Assembly: GCF_036421915.1 (NCBI RefSeq)
Contig: NZ_JAZGOM010000001.1
DNA: 64,000 bases
DNA from: Georgenia_A wangjunii
GTDB taxonomy: Bacteria > Actinomycetota > Actinomycetes > Actinomycetales > Actinomycetaceae
Reading direction: 5' to 3' (one strand)
Of the stretch, positions 47,609 through 56,378 are shown in pieces (the stretch's first letter is position 1; every line of letters begins with the position of its first letter). Under the pieces are notes generated by a model. It saw nothing but the letters and a program-made list of their open reading frames with translations. It was not told where the DNA came from and did not search any database. Position numbers and translations under genes: made by a program.

Positions 47609-49351
47609 TCAGGCGCCGGCCGCGCTCCGCTGACGCAGCACCAGCCCGAGGGCGAGCAGGGCGAGCGCGAGGAGCACCACGCCTCCGGCTGCCGCTCCCG
47701 TCATGGGCAGACCGATCCCGCTCGGCAGGGAGATGCTGCTGCCTCCTTCGGCGCCGCTGGCGCCGCTGGGCGGGGCGGCGCCGTCCCCTGCCACACCGCC
47801 CGCACCGTCCGGCGCGGTCGGGTCGTCACCGTCCCCGTCTCCCGGTGCGGTGGGGGCGTCCGTCGTGCCGTCGGTCGGCGCGTCCGTCGTGCCGTCGGTG
47901 GGCGCGTCCGTCTGGCCGTCGGTCGGGACATCCGTCGTGCCGTCGGTCGGGACGTCCGTCGGGCTGTCCGTCGGCACCTCGGTCGGCTCCGCGGACGGGT
48001 CCTCGGTCGCCACCTCGGTCGGCTCCTCGGTCTCCTCCGCGCAGGGGTAGGTCGCGCCCGTCTCGCGCACGTCCCCGTTCATGTGCCGGCGGCACTCCTC
48101 CTGCATCGGGTTCATGGCCGAGAAGTCGCGCGGGTACAGCGTGAAGCCCTGCCAGTGGATCGGCATCGGCGACTGGTCCTCGTCGCGGTTGACGTGGTGG
48201 AAGCCCACGTTGACCCACGCGACCGGGTCGGTCAGCACCTCGCTGTCGGCGACATAGTCCGTCACGGCCGCATTGGGCTTCGTGGGCACGAGGTTGTAAG
48301 ACGCATGAATCTCGTCCGGCTTCGGCTGCGAGAATGCGATGTCGTAGTCCGACTCCGGATTGAGGTTGTAGGCGCGGTCGGAATCCATGATGATTTCGTA
48401 GCTGCGCGCGTGGCCGTCGGAGTTGAGCGAGTCCGGATTGACGACGCGGACCTGCTCGAGATTGTCGTAGAACATCTTGCCCTCGCGTTCGACGGGCAGG
48501 ATCTCCGTCTCGAGGATCGCGGTCCTCCCGGTGTCGCCGGTCGTCCCGTACTCGCCGGTCGGCGCGGTGACGATCCGCTCGACGTTCTGCGTGGCGGCGC
48601 TGTCGATGCCGAAGTCCACGCGCCAGAAGGCGGAGTGGTAGTGGTTGACCGCGAAGCCCGTCTCCCCCACACCGAGGGGCCACCCGCGGTTGACCGCGTC
48701 GGCGAAGTCGTTCGGCGAGAGGTCTCCCGTCGCGCCCAGGCGGACGCTGACCTCGCCGTCGTCGTGGAACCGGTACTCGGTCTGGTACTCGTACCAGCCG
48801 ATGCGGCTCATCGTGTGGAGCACGAGGTCCGTGCCCTGGGCGATGTAGAGCTGCTCGTTGCCGACGTTGGAGCGGTTCGCGATCCCCGAGTCCTCCTCGG
48901 TGATGCACAGGGCCGGGGCGGCGGGCCGGTCCTCGGTCAGCCAGGCGGTGCGGACCTCGCCGTTGACGCAGTCGAGCGCCGTCTGGTCCTGCATGCGGCG
49001 GCCGCCGACCTGGTAGGTCGTGACGTCGTTGTACTCGGTGACGCCCGTGTCGTACGGGACGTTGAGCTGGGCGAGGCCGATCGAGTCGAGCACCATGATC
49101 GGCTGCTCGGCGTCGTTCGGCTGGAAGGCGACCTGGTCGAGGATGAGGCCTCGGTAGGAGTCGACCCGCCAGCACATCTCCCAGGTCGTCCCGGCAGCGA
49201 GCTCGTGCTGCACGAGGCTGTCGCCCGAGCAGGACGCCTCGGTCACGGTCTGGGGGGCGGCGGCGGCCGGGACGGCGAGGGCGGCCACGAGGAGCGGGGC
49301 GGCCACGACGGCGGCGGTCGCGGCGATGACGGTCTTCTTGTGTGTGTTCAC
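47609..49351 (-). CDS. copper amine oxidase catalytic-domain-like protein with LPMTG wall anchor
   Basis: A 580-residue exported protein. Signal peptide 1-32 (AVPAAAA). Residues about 35-415 align with the catalytic domain of copper amine oxidases: candidate base Asp101 in PYDTG, ALCITEEDSG, the cofactor region IGWYEYQ with Tyr187 in the TPQ position, copper ligands His237 and His239 in NHYHS, and third His386 in GFHHVNRDEDQSPMP. The consensus Asn before the cofactor Tyr is replaced by Trp186. A Thr/Asp/Pro-rich stalk follows, then LPMTG near 548 and a hydrophobic, basic tail. The N-terminal oxidase domains are absent and seem to be in the next gene. Confidence 0.8.
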   Translation of the reverse strand: MNTHKKTVIAATAAVVAAPLLVAALAVPAAAAPQTVTEASCSGDSLVQHELAAGTTWEMCWRVDSYRGLILDQVAFQPNDAEQPIMVLDSIGLAQLNVPYDTGVTEYNDVTTYQVGGRRMQDQTALDCVNGEVRTAWLTEDRPAAPALCITEEDSGIANRSNVGNEQLYIAQGTDLVLHTMSRIGWYEYQTEYRFHDDGEVSVRLGATGDLSPNDFADAVNRGWPLGVGETGFAVNHYHSAFWRVDFGIDSAATQNVERIVTAPTGEYGTTGDTGRTAILETEILPVEREGKMFYDNLEQVRVVNPDSLNSDGHARSYEIIMDSDRAYNLNPESDYDIAFSQPKPDEIHASYNLVPTKPNAAVTDYVADSEVLTDPVAWVNVGFHHVNRDEDQSPMPIHWQGFTLYPRDFSAMNPMQEECRRHMNGDVRETGATYPCAEETEEPTEVATEDPSAEPTEVPTDSPTDVPTDGTTDVPTDGQTDAPTDGTTDAPTDGTTDAPTAPGDGDGDDPTAPDGAGGVAGDGAAPPSGASGAEGGSSISLPSGIGLPMTGAAAGGVVLLALALLALGLVLRQRSAAGA

Positions 49352-49365
49352 GTGTTCGTCCCTGC

Positions 49366-50175
49366 TCAGTTGACGGGGGTGACGGTCTGGGTGGACAGGT
49401 TGACCACGTAGGGCGTCGTGGTGAGGAACGGCCCGTCGGGCGTCTGGACGAGGACCTCGACGCAGCGGTCGGTCGCGCAGGCGTCGACGCCCGCGCCCTC
49501 CGCGCCACCCGAGAACGAGTGAGCGGTGACGTCCACCGTGTCCTCGGTGAGCGTGGTCTCGCCCGTCGTCTCGGTGAACTCCTGGAGGATCGCCTCACCC
49601 GCGACGTCGGAGGCGAGCAGCAGCTCGAACGCCGTCTGCGTCTCGAACTCCGTCGGAGCCGGCTGGACGTCCTGCGCCGCCGTCACGGTCTCGACGCTCT
49701 GACCGCTGAGGTCGACGACGTAGTGGAGCAGCTCCTCGGACGCGTAGTCGTAGTACATGAGGGACAGGCGCCGGTGCAGGTCGTCGTACATCCCCGGGTC
49801 CGCCAGGTCGGCGCTCAGGTACTGCGCCCCCGCCTCGTCCGTCACGGACTCCGTGCCCGCGTAGGACGGGTGCTGGGCGACGAGGTTCCGGGCGAACGCG
49901 ACCTCGTCAGCCGAGAGCTGGTCGTACGCGCCCCGGGCCGCGGGCACCGCGACGGTCGCGGACTTCTCGGGTGCGTCGACGTCGGTCGACTCGGCCGCGA
50001 TGGTGGGCCCTGCCTGCTCCGTGACGGCGGGGCCGGCGGCGTCGGCGGAGCGCGCTGACTCGGTGACGAGGTAGGCGGTGCCCGCGCCCGCGACGAGCGC
50101 ACCGCTGAGTCCGAGGACGAGGAGGCGGGACGGCCGGCGGCGGAGGGCCACCGGCCCAGGTCCTTCTGCGGTCAT
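49366..50175 (-). CDS. probable N-terminal (N2/N3) half of a split copper amine oxidase
   Basis: A 269-residue exported protein with one helix near residues 18-36 as signal or anchor. The body follows the copper amine oxidase N2/N3 layout: YDQLSADEVAFARNL, then RRLSLMYYDYASEELLHYVVDLSGQSV, then FELLLASD and late CATDRCVEVLVQTPDG followed by PYVVNLSTQTV. No catalytic domain follows; instead a second gene with that domain starts 14 bp downstream. I infer that the two products pair outside the cell. The family assignment rests on pattern, not an alignment score. Confidence 0.62.
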   Translation of the reverse strand: MTAEGPGPVALRRRPSRLLVLGLSGALVAGAGTAYLVTESARSADAAGPAVTEQAGPTIAAESTDVDAPEKSATVAVPAARGAYDQLSADEVAFARNLVAQHPSYAGTESVTDEAGAQYLSADLADPGMYDDLHRRLSLMYYDYASEELLHYVVDLSGQSVETVTAAQDVQPAPTEFETQTAFELLLASDVAGEAILQEFTETTGETTLTEDTVDVTAHSFSGGAEGAGVDACATDRCVEVLVQTPDGPFLTTTPYVVNLSTQTVTPVN

Positions 50176-50436
50176 AGACGTATCTTTCTGCGAGGCAGAT
50201 TCGCATCGACGTCGTTCGACGTGCGAGAACGAAACAGCTGGAGGTGCTCTCCGGCCGCGTTCGCAGTCAACCTGCCGCGCATTGCGGGCACATTTCTCGA
50301 ACGTACGCGAGCCGTAAACTCTTGGCCGGCACGCGACGCATAGTTCGTTTCGGTCGAGAGGAACCCTCGGGGCCGGCATTTTCGCCGGGGAACGCTCGCG
50401 GGCGGCACCTGTGCCGCGCGTGATAGGACAGACCTC

Positions 50437-52575
50437 GTGAACGGATCCGAGCCCACCCCCTTCCACCCCTTCCACGACCTCGACGACTACGTCGCCCTGC
50501 CGCGTCTCGGCGGGTTGGCCCTGTCCCCCGACGGCGACCGGCTCGTCACGGGCGTGAGCACGCTCGACGCCGACCGCACGGCTTACGTCACCGCGCTGTG
50601 GGAGGTCGACCCGGCCGGGGAGCAACCCGCAGTACGGCTCACCCGCGGCGCGCGCGGCGAGGCACAGCCCGCGTTCACGGCCGCCGGCGACCTGCTCTTC
50701 GTCGCCCGCCGCGCGCACGGGAAGGAGTCCGCCGACGACGCACCCCCCTCCCTGTGGCGGCTGCCGCGGACGTCGGGTGAGGCGCACCTGCTCGCCGCCC
50801 ACCCCGGCGGCGTCGGCGGGGTCCGGACCGCGCGCACCGCGGACGTCGTCGTCGTCGAGGCGGGCGCCCTGCCCTCGGCGCCCGACCTGGACGAGGAGAA
50901 GCGGCTGCGGGACGCGCGCAAGGAGAAGAAGGTCAGCGCGATCCTCCACAGCGGGTACCCCGTGCGGTACTGGGACCACGACCTGGGCCCGGACTTCCCG
51001 CGCCTGTACGCCCTCGACGACCCCGCCGGGGCCGGCGGCACGCTCTCGTCCTCCTCACCGGCCGCCCCGTCCGCCGACGGCGCGGCCGACGACGCGGCGG
51101 CGACCCTGCGCGACCTCACCCCGGAGGCGGGTGCCCACCTCGTCGAGACCTCCCGCGACCTCGCGGCGGACGGCACCTTCCTCGTCTCCACGTGGTCCCT
51201 GCCCGAGGCCCTCGGCTCGATCCGCGACTCCCTCGTCCGCATCGACGTCGCGACCGGCACGCGCACGACGCTCCTGTCCGGGCCGGAGCTCGAGCTCGGG
51301 ACGCCGCGCATCAGCCCCGACGGCACCTCCGTCGTCTACCGCCGCGAGACGCGCAGCACCGCCCACGCCGCCCCGCGCAACTACCTCGAGCTCCTCGCGC
51401 TCGACGAGGAGGGCGCCACCCCGCGCGCCGTCGCCGGGCAGTGGGACCGCTGGCCGGCGTCCGTGGCCTGGCTCCCGGACGGCTCGGGCCTCCTCGTCGT
51501 CGCCGACGACGACGGGCGCAGCCGCCTCTTCCACGTCGACCTCGCCACGGACGAGGTCACGCGCCTCACCGACGAGGGCGCCCTCACCGACGTCGTCGTA
51601 GCCCCCGACGGCACGGCCGCCTACGCCCTGCGGGCGTCCTACGGCTACCCCGCCGAGGTCGTGCGCATCGACCTCACCGGCCTCGGTGGGGACGAGATCA
51701 CCGCCGGTGGTGCGACGGTCACCCGTCTCCGGGGCCCGGTCGAGCGACCGGCCCTTCCCGGCACGCTCACCGAGGTCGAGACGACGACGGCCGACGGCGC
51801 CCGCGTGCGCGCCTGGCTCGCCCTGCCCGACGGTGCGACCGACGCCGCACCCGCCCCGCTCCTCCTGTGGATCCACGGCGGCCCGCTCGGCTCGTGGAAC
51901 GCGTGGAGCTGGCGGTGGAACCCCTGGATCATGGTCGCCCGCGGCTACGCCGTGCTCCTGCCCGACCCCGCCCTGTCCACCGGCTACGGGCAGGACTTCA
52001 TCCAGCGCGGCTGGGGCGCGTGGGGCCAGGCGCCGTACACCGACCTCATGGCGATCACGGACGCCGTCGAGGAGCGGCCGGACGTCGACGCCTCCCGCAC
52101 CGCAGCCATGGGCGGGTCCTTCGGCGGGTACATGGCCAACTGGGTCGCCGGGCACACCGACCGCTTCCGCGCCATCGTCACCCACGCGAGCCTGTGGGCC
52201 CTCGACGCGTTCGGCCCGACGACGGACGCCGCCTTCTACTGGGGCCGGGAGATGTCCCCCGAGATGGCCCTGGCGAACTCCCCGCACCTCCACGTCGGGA
52301 GCATCCGCACACCCGTGCTCGTCATCCACGGTGACAAGGACTACCGGGTGCCCATCGGCGAGGGCCTGCGGCTCTGGTACGAGCTCCTGTCCGCCTCCGG
52401 CCTCCCCGCCGACGACGAGGGCCGCACCCCGCACCGCTTCCTCTACTTCCCCGACGAGAACCACTGGATCCTCACCCCCCAGAACGCGAAGGTCTGGTAC
52501 GAGGTGGTCCTCGCCTACCTCGCCGAGCACGTGCTCGGCGAGGAGCCTCCGGCCCTGCCGGAGACGCTCGGCTGA
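50437..52575 (+). CDS. S9 family prolyl oligopeptidase-type peptidase
   Basis: A 712-residue cytoplasmic serine peptidase. Residues to about 430 form the beta-propeller (repeated LSPDGDRLVTGVS, ISPDGTSVVYRRE, LPDGSGLLVVADDD). The catalytic alpha/beta domain has Ser561 in GGSFGGYMANW, Asp635 in HGDKDYRVP and His676 in DENHWI. Length and motifs match acylaminoacyl-peptidase/DPP-like S9C enzymes. GTG start at 50437, divergent from the split CAO. It degrades short peptides; exact specificity is not known. Confidence 0.92.
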   Translation: MNGSEPTPFHPFHDLDDYVALPRLGGLALSPDGDRLVTGVSTLDADRTAYVTALWEVDPAGEQPAVRLTRGARGEAQPAFTAAGDLLFVARRAHGKESADDAPPSLWRLPRTSGEAHLLAAHPGGVGGVRTARTADVVVVEAGALPSAPDLDEEKRLRDARKEKKVSAILHSGYPVRYWDHDLGPDFPRLYALDDPAGAGGTLSSSSPAAPSADGAADDAAATLRDLTPEAGAHLVETSRDLAADGTFLVSTWSLPEALGSIRDSLVRIDVATGTRTTLLSGPELELGTPRISPDGTSVVYRRETRSTAHAAPRNYLELLALDEEGATPRAVAGQWDRWPASVAWLPDGSGLLVVADDDGRSRLFHVDLATDEVTRLTDEGALTDVVVAPDGTAAYALRASYGYPAEVVRIDLTGLGGDEITAGGATVTRLRGPVERPALPGTLTEVETTTADGARVRAWLALPDGATDAAPAPLLLWIHGGPLGSWNAWSWRWNPWIMVARGYAVLLPDPALSTGYGQDFIQRGWGAWGQAPYTDLMAITDAVEERPDVDASRTAAMGGSFGGYMANWVAGHTDRFRAIVTHASLWALDAFGPTTDAAFYWGREMSPEMALANSPHLHVGSIRTPVLVIHGDKDYRVPIGEGLRLWYELLSASGLPADDEGRTPHRFLYFPDENHWILTPQNAKVWYEVVLAYLAEHVLGEEPPALPETLG

Positions 52576-52647
52576 GGCGTGGGCGCCCGGGGCCGTCCTG
52601 GGACCGCGACGAGCGCGACCCGCCTGCGTCCAGGTCCCGGCCCTGCG

Positions 52648-52653
52648 TACAGT
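52648..52653 (+). promoter_or_regulatory. -10 box for leaderless phosphatase gene
   Basis: TACAGT 6 nt before the GTG at 52660. Confidence 0.45.
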
Positions 52654-52659
52654 TGCTGG

Positions 52660-53883
52660 GTGGACCCTGAGACGCGTGACCTGCCCAGCCCTGACGCGGC
52701 CACGCTCGCGGCCGTCGCCTGGCTGCTCGACGGCACACACCTGAGCACCCCGGACCGACTCCCCGGCACGGTCGCCGAGGCGGGCCGCGCGCTCGGGTGG
52801 GACGTCGCGGTCTACCTCGTGACGTTCAACCAGCGCCAGCTCGTGCCGTTGCGGCTGCCGGCCAAGGGCCTCCCGACTCACGACATCACGCAGGGTGCCG
52901 CGGGGCGGGCCTTCCGGTCGGTGCGCACGGTCACCGACGGCGACGTCGCCTGGGTCCCGCTCCTCGACGGTGTCGAGCGGATCGGGGTGCTGCGGATCCA
53001 GTTCCCCGAGCCCGCCGAGGACGCCATCACCGCCCCCGGCGTGCCCGAGCAGATCCGCTGGTTCTCGCTGCTGGTCGGCCACCTCGTCTCGATCGTCTCC
53101 GCGCACGGCGACACGATCACCCTTGTCCGGGGCGGCGCCGACCGCACGCTCGAGGCGGAGCTGCTGTGGAACCTCCTCCCGCCGCTCACGTTCGCGTGCG
53201 ACCGGGTCGTCATCGCGGGGCTGCTCGAGCCGAGCGAGCGGGTGGCTGGGGACGCCTTCGACTACGCCGTCGACGGTGACGTCGCCACCTTCGCGCTCTT
53301 CGACGGCAGCGGGCACAACCTCCACTCGGGCCTGCTCACCTCGGTGACGGTGGCGACCTACCGGAGCCAGCGGCGCCACGGGGCGGACCTCGCGGCGACC
53401 GCCCGCGCGATCGACGAGGTCCTCCTCGCGCACACCGACGGCTCCGGCTTCGCCACGGGTGTGCTCGCCGAGCTCAACCTGGACACGGGGCTCCTGCGCT
53501 TCGTCAACGCCGGCCACCCCCGGCCCGTCCTCCTGCGGGACGGGCGCTTCGTCAAGTCCCTCGACCACGCGGGCCGACCGATCTTCGGCCTCGGCGACGC
53601 CGCCGTCACCGTCGGGGAGGAGCGTCTGCGCCCGGGTGACCAGCTCGTCTTCTACACCGACGGCATCACCGAGGCACGCACGGACGACGGCGCGTTCTTC
53701 GGGCTCGACGCCCTCATCGGGCTCCTCGAGCGGTGCGCGGCGGAGCGGAGCCCGGCGCCGGAGACCCTCCGGCTCACGGTCGAGAACGTACTCGCCCACC
53801 AGCGCGGCATCCTCCAGGACGACGCGACGATACTGCTCGTCGAGTGGGCCAACCTCGGCGGGGAGCGCCTCGGACCGGAGTGA
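52660..53883 (+). CDS. SpoIIE/PP2C-type serine phosphatase
   Basis: A 407-residue cytoplasmic protein: residues about 10-170 form a GAF-like sensor, and 180-400 a SpoIIE/PPM phosphatase: GDAFDYAVDGDVATFALFDGSGHNLHSGLL (shortened), VNAGHPRPVLLRDG, LGDAAVTVGEERLRPGDQLVFYTDGITEART and DDATILLVEW. Metal-binding Asp residues of the PPM fold are kept. Such phosphatases reactivate anti-anti-sigma factors in stress signalling (RsbU-like). No anti-sigma partner is adjacent. Confidence 0.88.
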   Translation: MDPETRDLPSPDAATLAAVAWLLDGTHLSTPDRLPGTVAEAGRALGWDVAVYLVTFNQRQLVPLRLPAKGLPTHDITQGAAGRAFRSVRTVTDGDVAWVPLLDGVERIGVLRIQFPEPAEDAITAPGVPEQIRWFSLLVGHLVSIVSAHGDTITLVRGGADRTLEAELLWNLLPPLTFACDRVVIAGLLEPSERVAGDAFDYAVDGDVATFALFDGSGHNLHSGLLTSVTVATYRSQRRHGADLAATARAIDEVLLAHTDGSGFATGVLAELNLDTGLLRFVNAGHPRPVLLRDGRFVKSLDHAGRPIFGLGDAAVTVGEERLRPGDQLVFYTDGITEARTDDGAFFGLDALIGLLERCAAERSPAPETLRLTVENVLAHQRGILQDDATILLVEWANLGGERLGPE

Positions 53884-53886
53884 CGC

Positions 53887-55350
53887 TCAGCCCCAGACGA
53901 GCCCTTGCGCCGGGTCCTCGAGCACGGCCGCGACGTCGGCGAGGACCCGCGAGCCGAGCCCGCCGTCGACGAGCCGGTGGTCGAAGGACAACGCCAGCTG
54001 GGTGACCCAGCGCGCCTTGATCTTGCCCTTGTGCACCCACGGCTGACGGCGGATCGCACCGAACGCGAGGATGGCCGCCTCCCCCGGGTTGAGGATCGGC
54101 GTGCCCGTGTCGATGCCGAAGACGCCGACGTTCGTGATCGTCACGGTGCCGTCGGTCATGTCCTGGGGGGTGGCGCGGCCCGCGCGCGCGGTCGCGGTGA
54201 GGTCGGCAATCGCCCCCGCGAGCCCGTGGAGGTCGAGGCGGTGGGCGTCCTTGATGTTCGGCACGACGAGGCCGCGTGGGGTGGCCGCCGCGATGCCGAG
54301 GTTGACGTAGTGCTTGTAGACGATCTGCTGCGCCTCGTCGTCCCACGAGGCGTTGATCTCGGGGTGCCGGCGCACGGCGAGGAGGAGTGCCTTGGCCGTG
54401 ACGAGCAGCGGCGTCACCCGGACGTCCGCGAACGCGCGGTCCTCCTTGAGCCGGGCGACGAGGTTCATCGTCCGGGTGACGTCGACCGTGTGGAAGACCG
54501 TGACGTGCGGGGCCGTGAAGGCGGAGTTGACCATCGCCTCAGCGGTGCGGCGGCGCACGCTCCGGACCGGGACGCGGGTCTGGCGCCCGTTGGCCGAGAC
54601 GATGCCGTCGGCCAGCCACGGGCTGTCGTCACCGGGGTAGGTGGCGAGGGTCTGCCCCTCGGCCTCCTTGGCGTACGCGAGGACGTCCTCCCGCGTGATG
54701 ATGCCGCCCGGGCCGGTCGCCGCGACGGCCGTGAGGTCCACGCCGAGGTCCTTGGCGAGCTTGCGCACCGGAGGCTTGGAGAGCACCAGTGCGTCCGCTC
54801 CAGCGCGCGCCGGGGCCGGCTGGGCGGCGGGCACCCCTGCTGCAGCCGGAGCCGGAGCCGGGCCGACAGTCTTGGCGGAGGTCGCCGGAGCGGGCGGGGT
54901 GGGGGTTGCCGGAGCGGTCGCGGCGCCGGGAGCCGCCGCCGGGCGGCGGGGACGCCGCGTCGTCGGTGCGCTCCTCGTCCCGTACCCGACGAGGACGTCA
55001 CCGCTCGGGGCGGCCGCACCGTCGTCGTGCGCGTTGACGGGCGCCTCGGGGCGGGTGGGTACGTCCTGGGCGTCGATCGCGGGGGTGGCCGGGACCTGAC
55101 CGCCCGGGTCGATGTCGACGACGACGATCGGCGTGCCGACGTCGACCGTCTCGCCCGCGGCGACGAGGATCTCGCTCACGACGCCGTCCCACGGGCTCGG
55201 GAGCTCGACGAGCGACTTCGCCGTCTCGATCTCCGCGATCGGCTGGTTGACGGCGACGGTGTCGCCCACGGCGACGCGCCACTCGACGATGTCGGCCTCC
55301 GTGAGGCCCTCGCCCACGTCCGGCAGGCGGAACGTCTCAAAGGTAGGCAA
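53887..55350 (-). CDS. bkdC: 2-oxoacid dehydrogenase E2 (dihydrolipoamide acyltransferase)
   Basis: A 487-residue E2 subunit: a lipoyl domain at residues 1-80 with the lipoylated Lys in EIETAKSLVELP, a Pro/Ala linker, a peripheral subunit-binding domain (VRKLAKDLGVDLTAVAATGPGGIITREDV, shortened), and the CAT domain with the catalytic His in LSFDHRLVDGG. The start is a TTG at 55350, preceded by GAGGAG; the translation then reads PTFETFRLPDVGEG as in the family. It transfers acyl groups to CoA. E3 is not in the window. Confidence 0.9.
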   Translation of the reverse strand: MPTFETFRLPDVGEGLTEADIVEWRVAVGDTVAVNQPIAEIETAKSLVELPSPWDGVVSEILVAAGETVDVGTPIVVVDIDPGGQVPATPAIDAQDVPTRPEAPVNAHDDGAAAPSGDVLVGYGTRSAPTTRRPRRPAAAPGAATAPATPTPPAPATSAKTVGPAPAPAAAGVPAAQPAPARAGADALVLSKPPVRKLAKDLGVDLTAVAATGPGGIITREDVLAYAKEAEGQTLATYPGDDSPWLADGIVSANGRQTRVPVRSVRRRTAEAMVNSAFTAPHVTVFHTVDVTRTMNLVARLKEDRAFADVRVTPLLVTAKALLLAVRRHPEINASWDDEAQQIVYKHYVNLGIAAATPRGLVVPNIKDAHRLDLHGLAGAIADLTATARAGRATPQDMTDGTVTITNVGVFGIDTGTPILNPGEAAILAFGAIRRQPWVHKGKIKARWVTQLALSFDHRLVDGGLGSRVLADVAAVLEDPAQGLVWG

Positions 55351-55373
55351 TGGATCTCCTCGTGCGTGGGTCG

Positions 55374-56378
55374 TCAGAAGGCGAGAGCGCGGTCGACGGC
55401 GTCGAGCACCCGGTCCAGCCCGGGCAGGTACTCCTCCTCGATACCGGAGGCAGGGTAGGGGGTGTGGAAGCCCCCGACACGCAGGACGGGCGCCTGGAGG
55501 TGGTAGAAGCAGTCCTGGCTCACCCGCGCCGCGAGCTCCGCGCCCGCACCGAAGAACGTGGGCGCCTCGTGGGCGACGACGAGCCGGCCCGTGCGCCGCA
55601 CCGAGGCGGCCACCGTCCCGACGTCGAGGGGGGAGACGGAGCGCAGGTCGATCACCTCGATGCTGGTCCCCTCCTCGGCCGCGGCCGCCGCGGCACCGAG
55701 GAGCGTCTTGACCGTCGGGCCGTAGCCGGCGAGCGTGACGTCGGTGCCGGCGCGGACCACCCGGGCGCCGTGGAGCCCCGTCGTCACGCCCTCCGCGGAG
55801 AGGTCGACCGGCGCGTCGAGGTCGACCTCGGCACGGTCCCAGTAGCGGGCCTTCGGCTCGAGGAAGAGGACCGGGTCCGGGGAGGCGATCGCCTGCTGGA
55901 TCATCGTGAAGGCGTCGGCGGGCGCGGCCGGGGAGACGACGCGAAGGCCGGCGGTGTGGGCGAACAGCGCCTCGGGGGACTCGCTGTGGTGCTCGATCGC
56001 GCCGATCGCGCCGCCGTAGGGAACCCGGATGACGACCGGCATCTCCAGCCGCCCGGCCGAGCGGTACGTCAGCTTGGCGAGCTGGGTCGTGATCTGGTCG
56101 AAGCCGGGGAAGATGAACCCGTCGAACTGGATCTCGCACACGGGGCGGTAGCCCGCCATCGCCAGGCCGATCGCCGTCCCGATGATCCCGGACTCCGCGA
56201 GCGGGGTGTCGACGACGCGCTGCGGCCCGAAGTCCCGGTGGAGGCCGTCCGTCACGCGGAAGACGCCACCGAGCGGGCCGATGTCCTCGCCCATGAGGAG
56301 GACCTTGTCGTCCCGCTCGAGGGCGGCGCGCAGACCGGCGTTGATCGCCTTCGCCATAGGGGTCCCGGTCGCCCTCAT
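55374..56378 (-). CDS. bkdB: 2-oxoacid dehydrogenase E1 beta subunit
   Basis: A 334-residue E1 beta subunit: MAKAINAGLRAALERDDKVLLMGEDIG (shortened), DTPLAESGIIGTAIGLAMAGYRPVCEIQF (shortened), RVPYGGAIGAIEHHSESPEALFAH (shortened), and FLEPKARYWDRAEV. It forms a heterotetramer with E1 alpha and binds thiamine diphosphate at the interface. ATG overlaps the E1 alpha stop. The complex is pyruvate or branched-chain oxoacid-type; sequence alone does not separate them here, and the symbol is used with that caution. Confidence 0.92.
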   Translation of the reverse strand: MRATGTPMAKAINAGLRAALERDDKVLLMGEDIGPLGGVFRVTDGLHRDFGPQRVVDTPLAESGIIGTAIGLAMAGYRPVCEIQFDGFIFPGFDQITTQLAKLTYRSAGRLEMPVVIRVPYGGAIGAIEHHSESPEALFAHTAGLRVVSPAAPADAFTMIQQAIASPDPVLFLEPKARYWDRAEVDLDAPVDLSAEGVTTGLHGARVVRAGTDVTLAGYGPTVKTLLGAAAAAAEEGTSIEVIDLRSVSPLDVGTVAASVRRTGRLVVAHEAPTFFGAGAELAARVSQDCFYHLQAPVLRVGGFHTPYPASGIEEEYLPGLDRVLDAVDRALAF

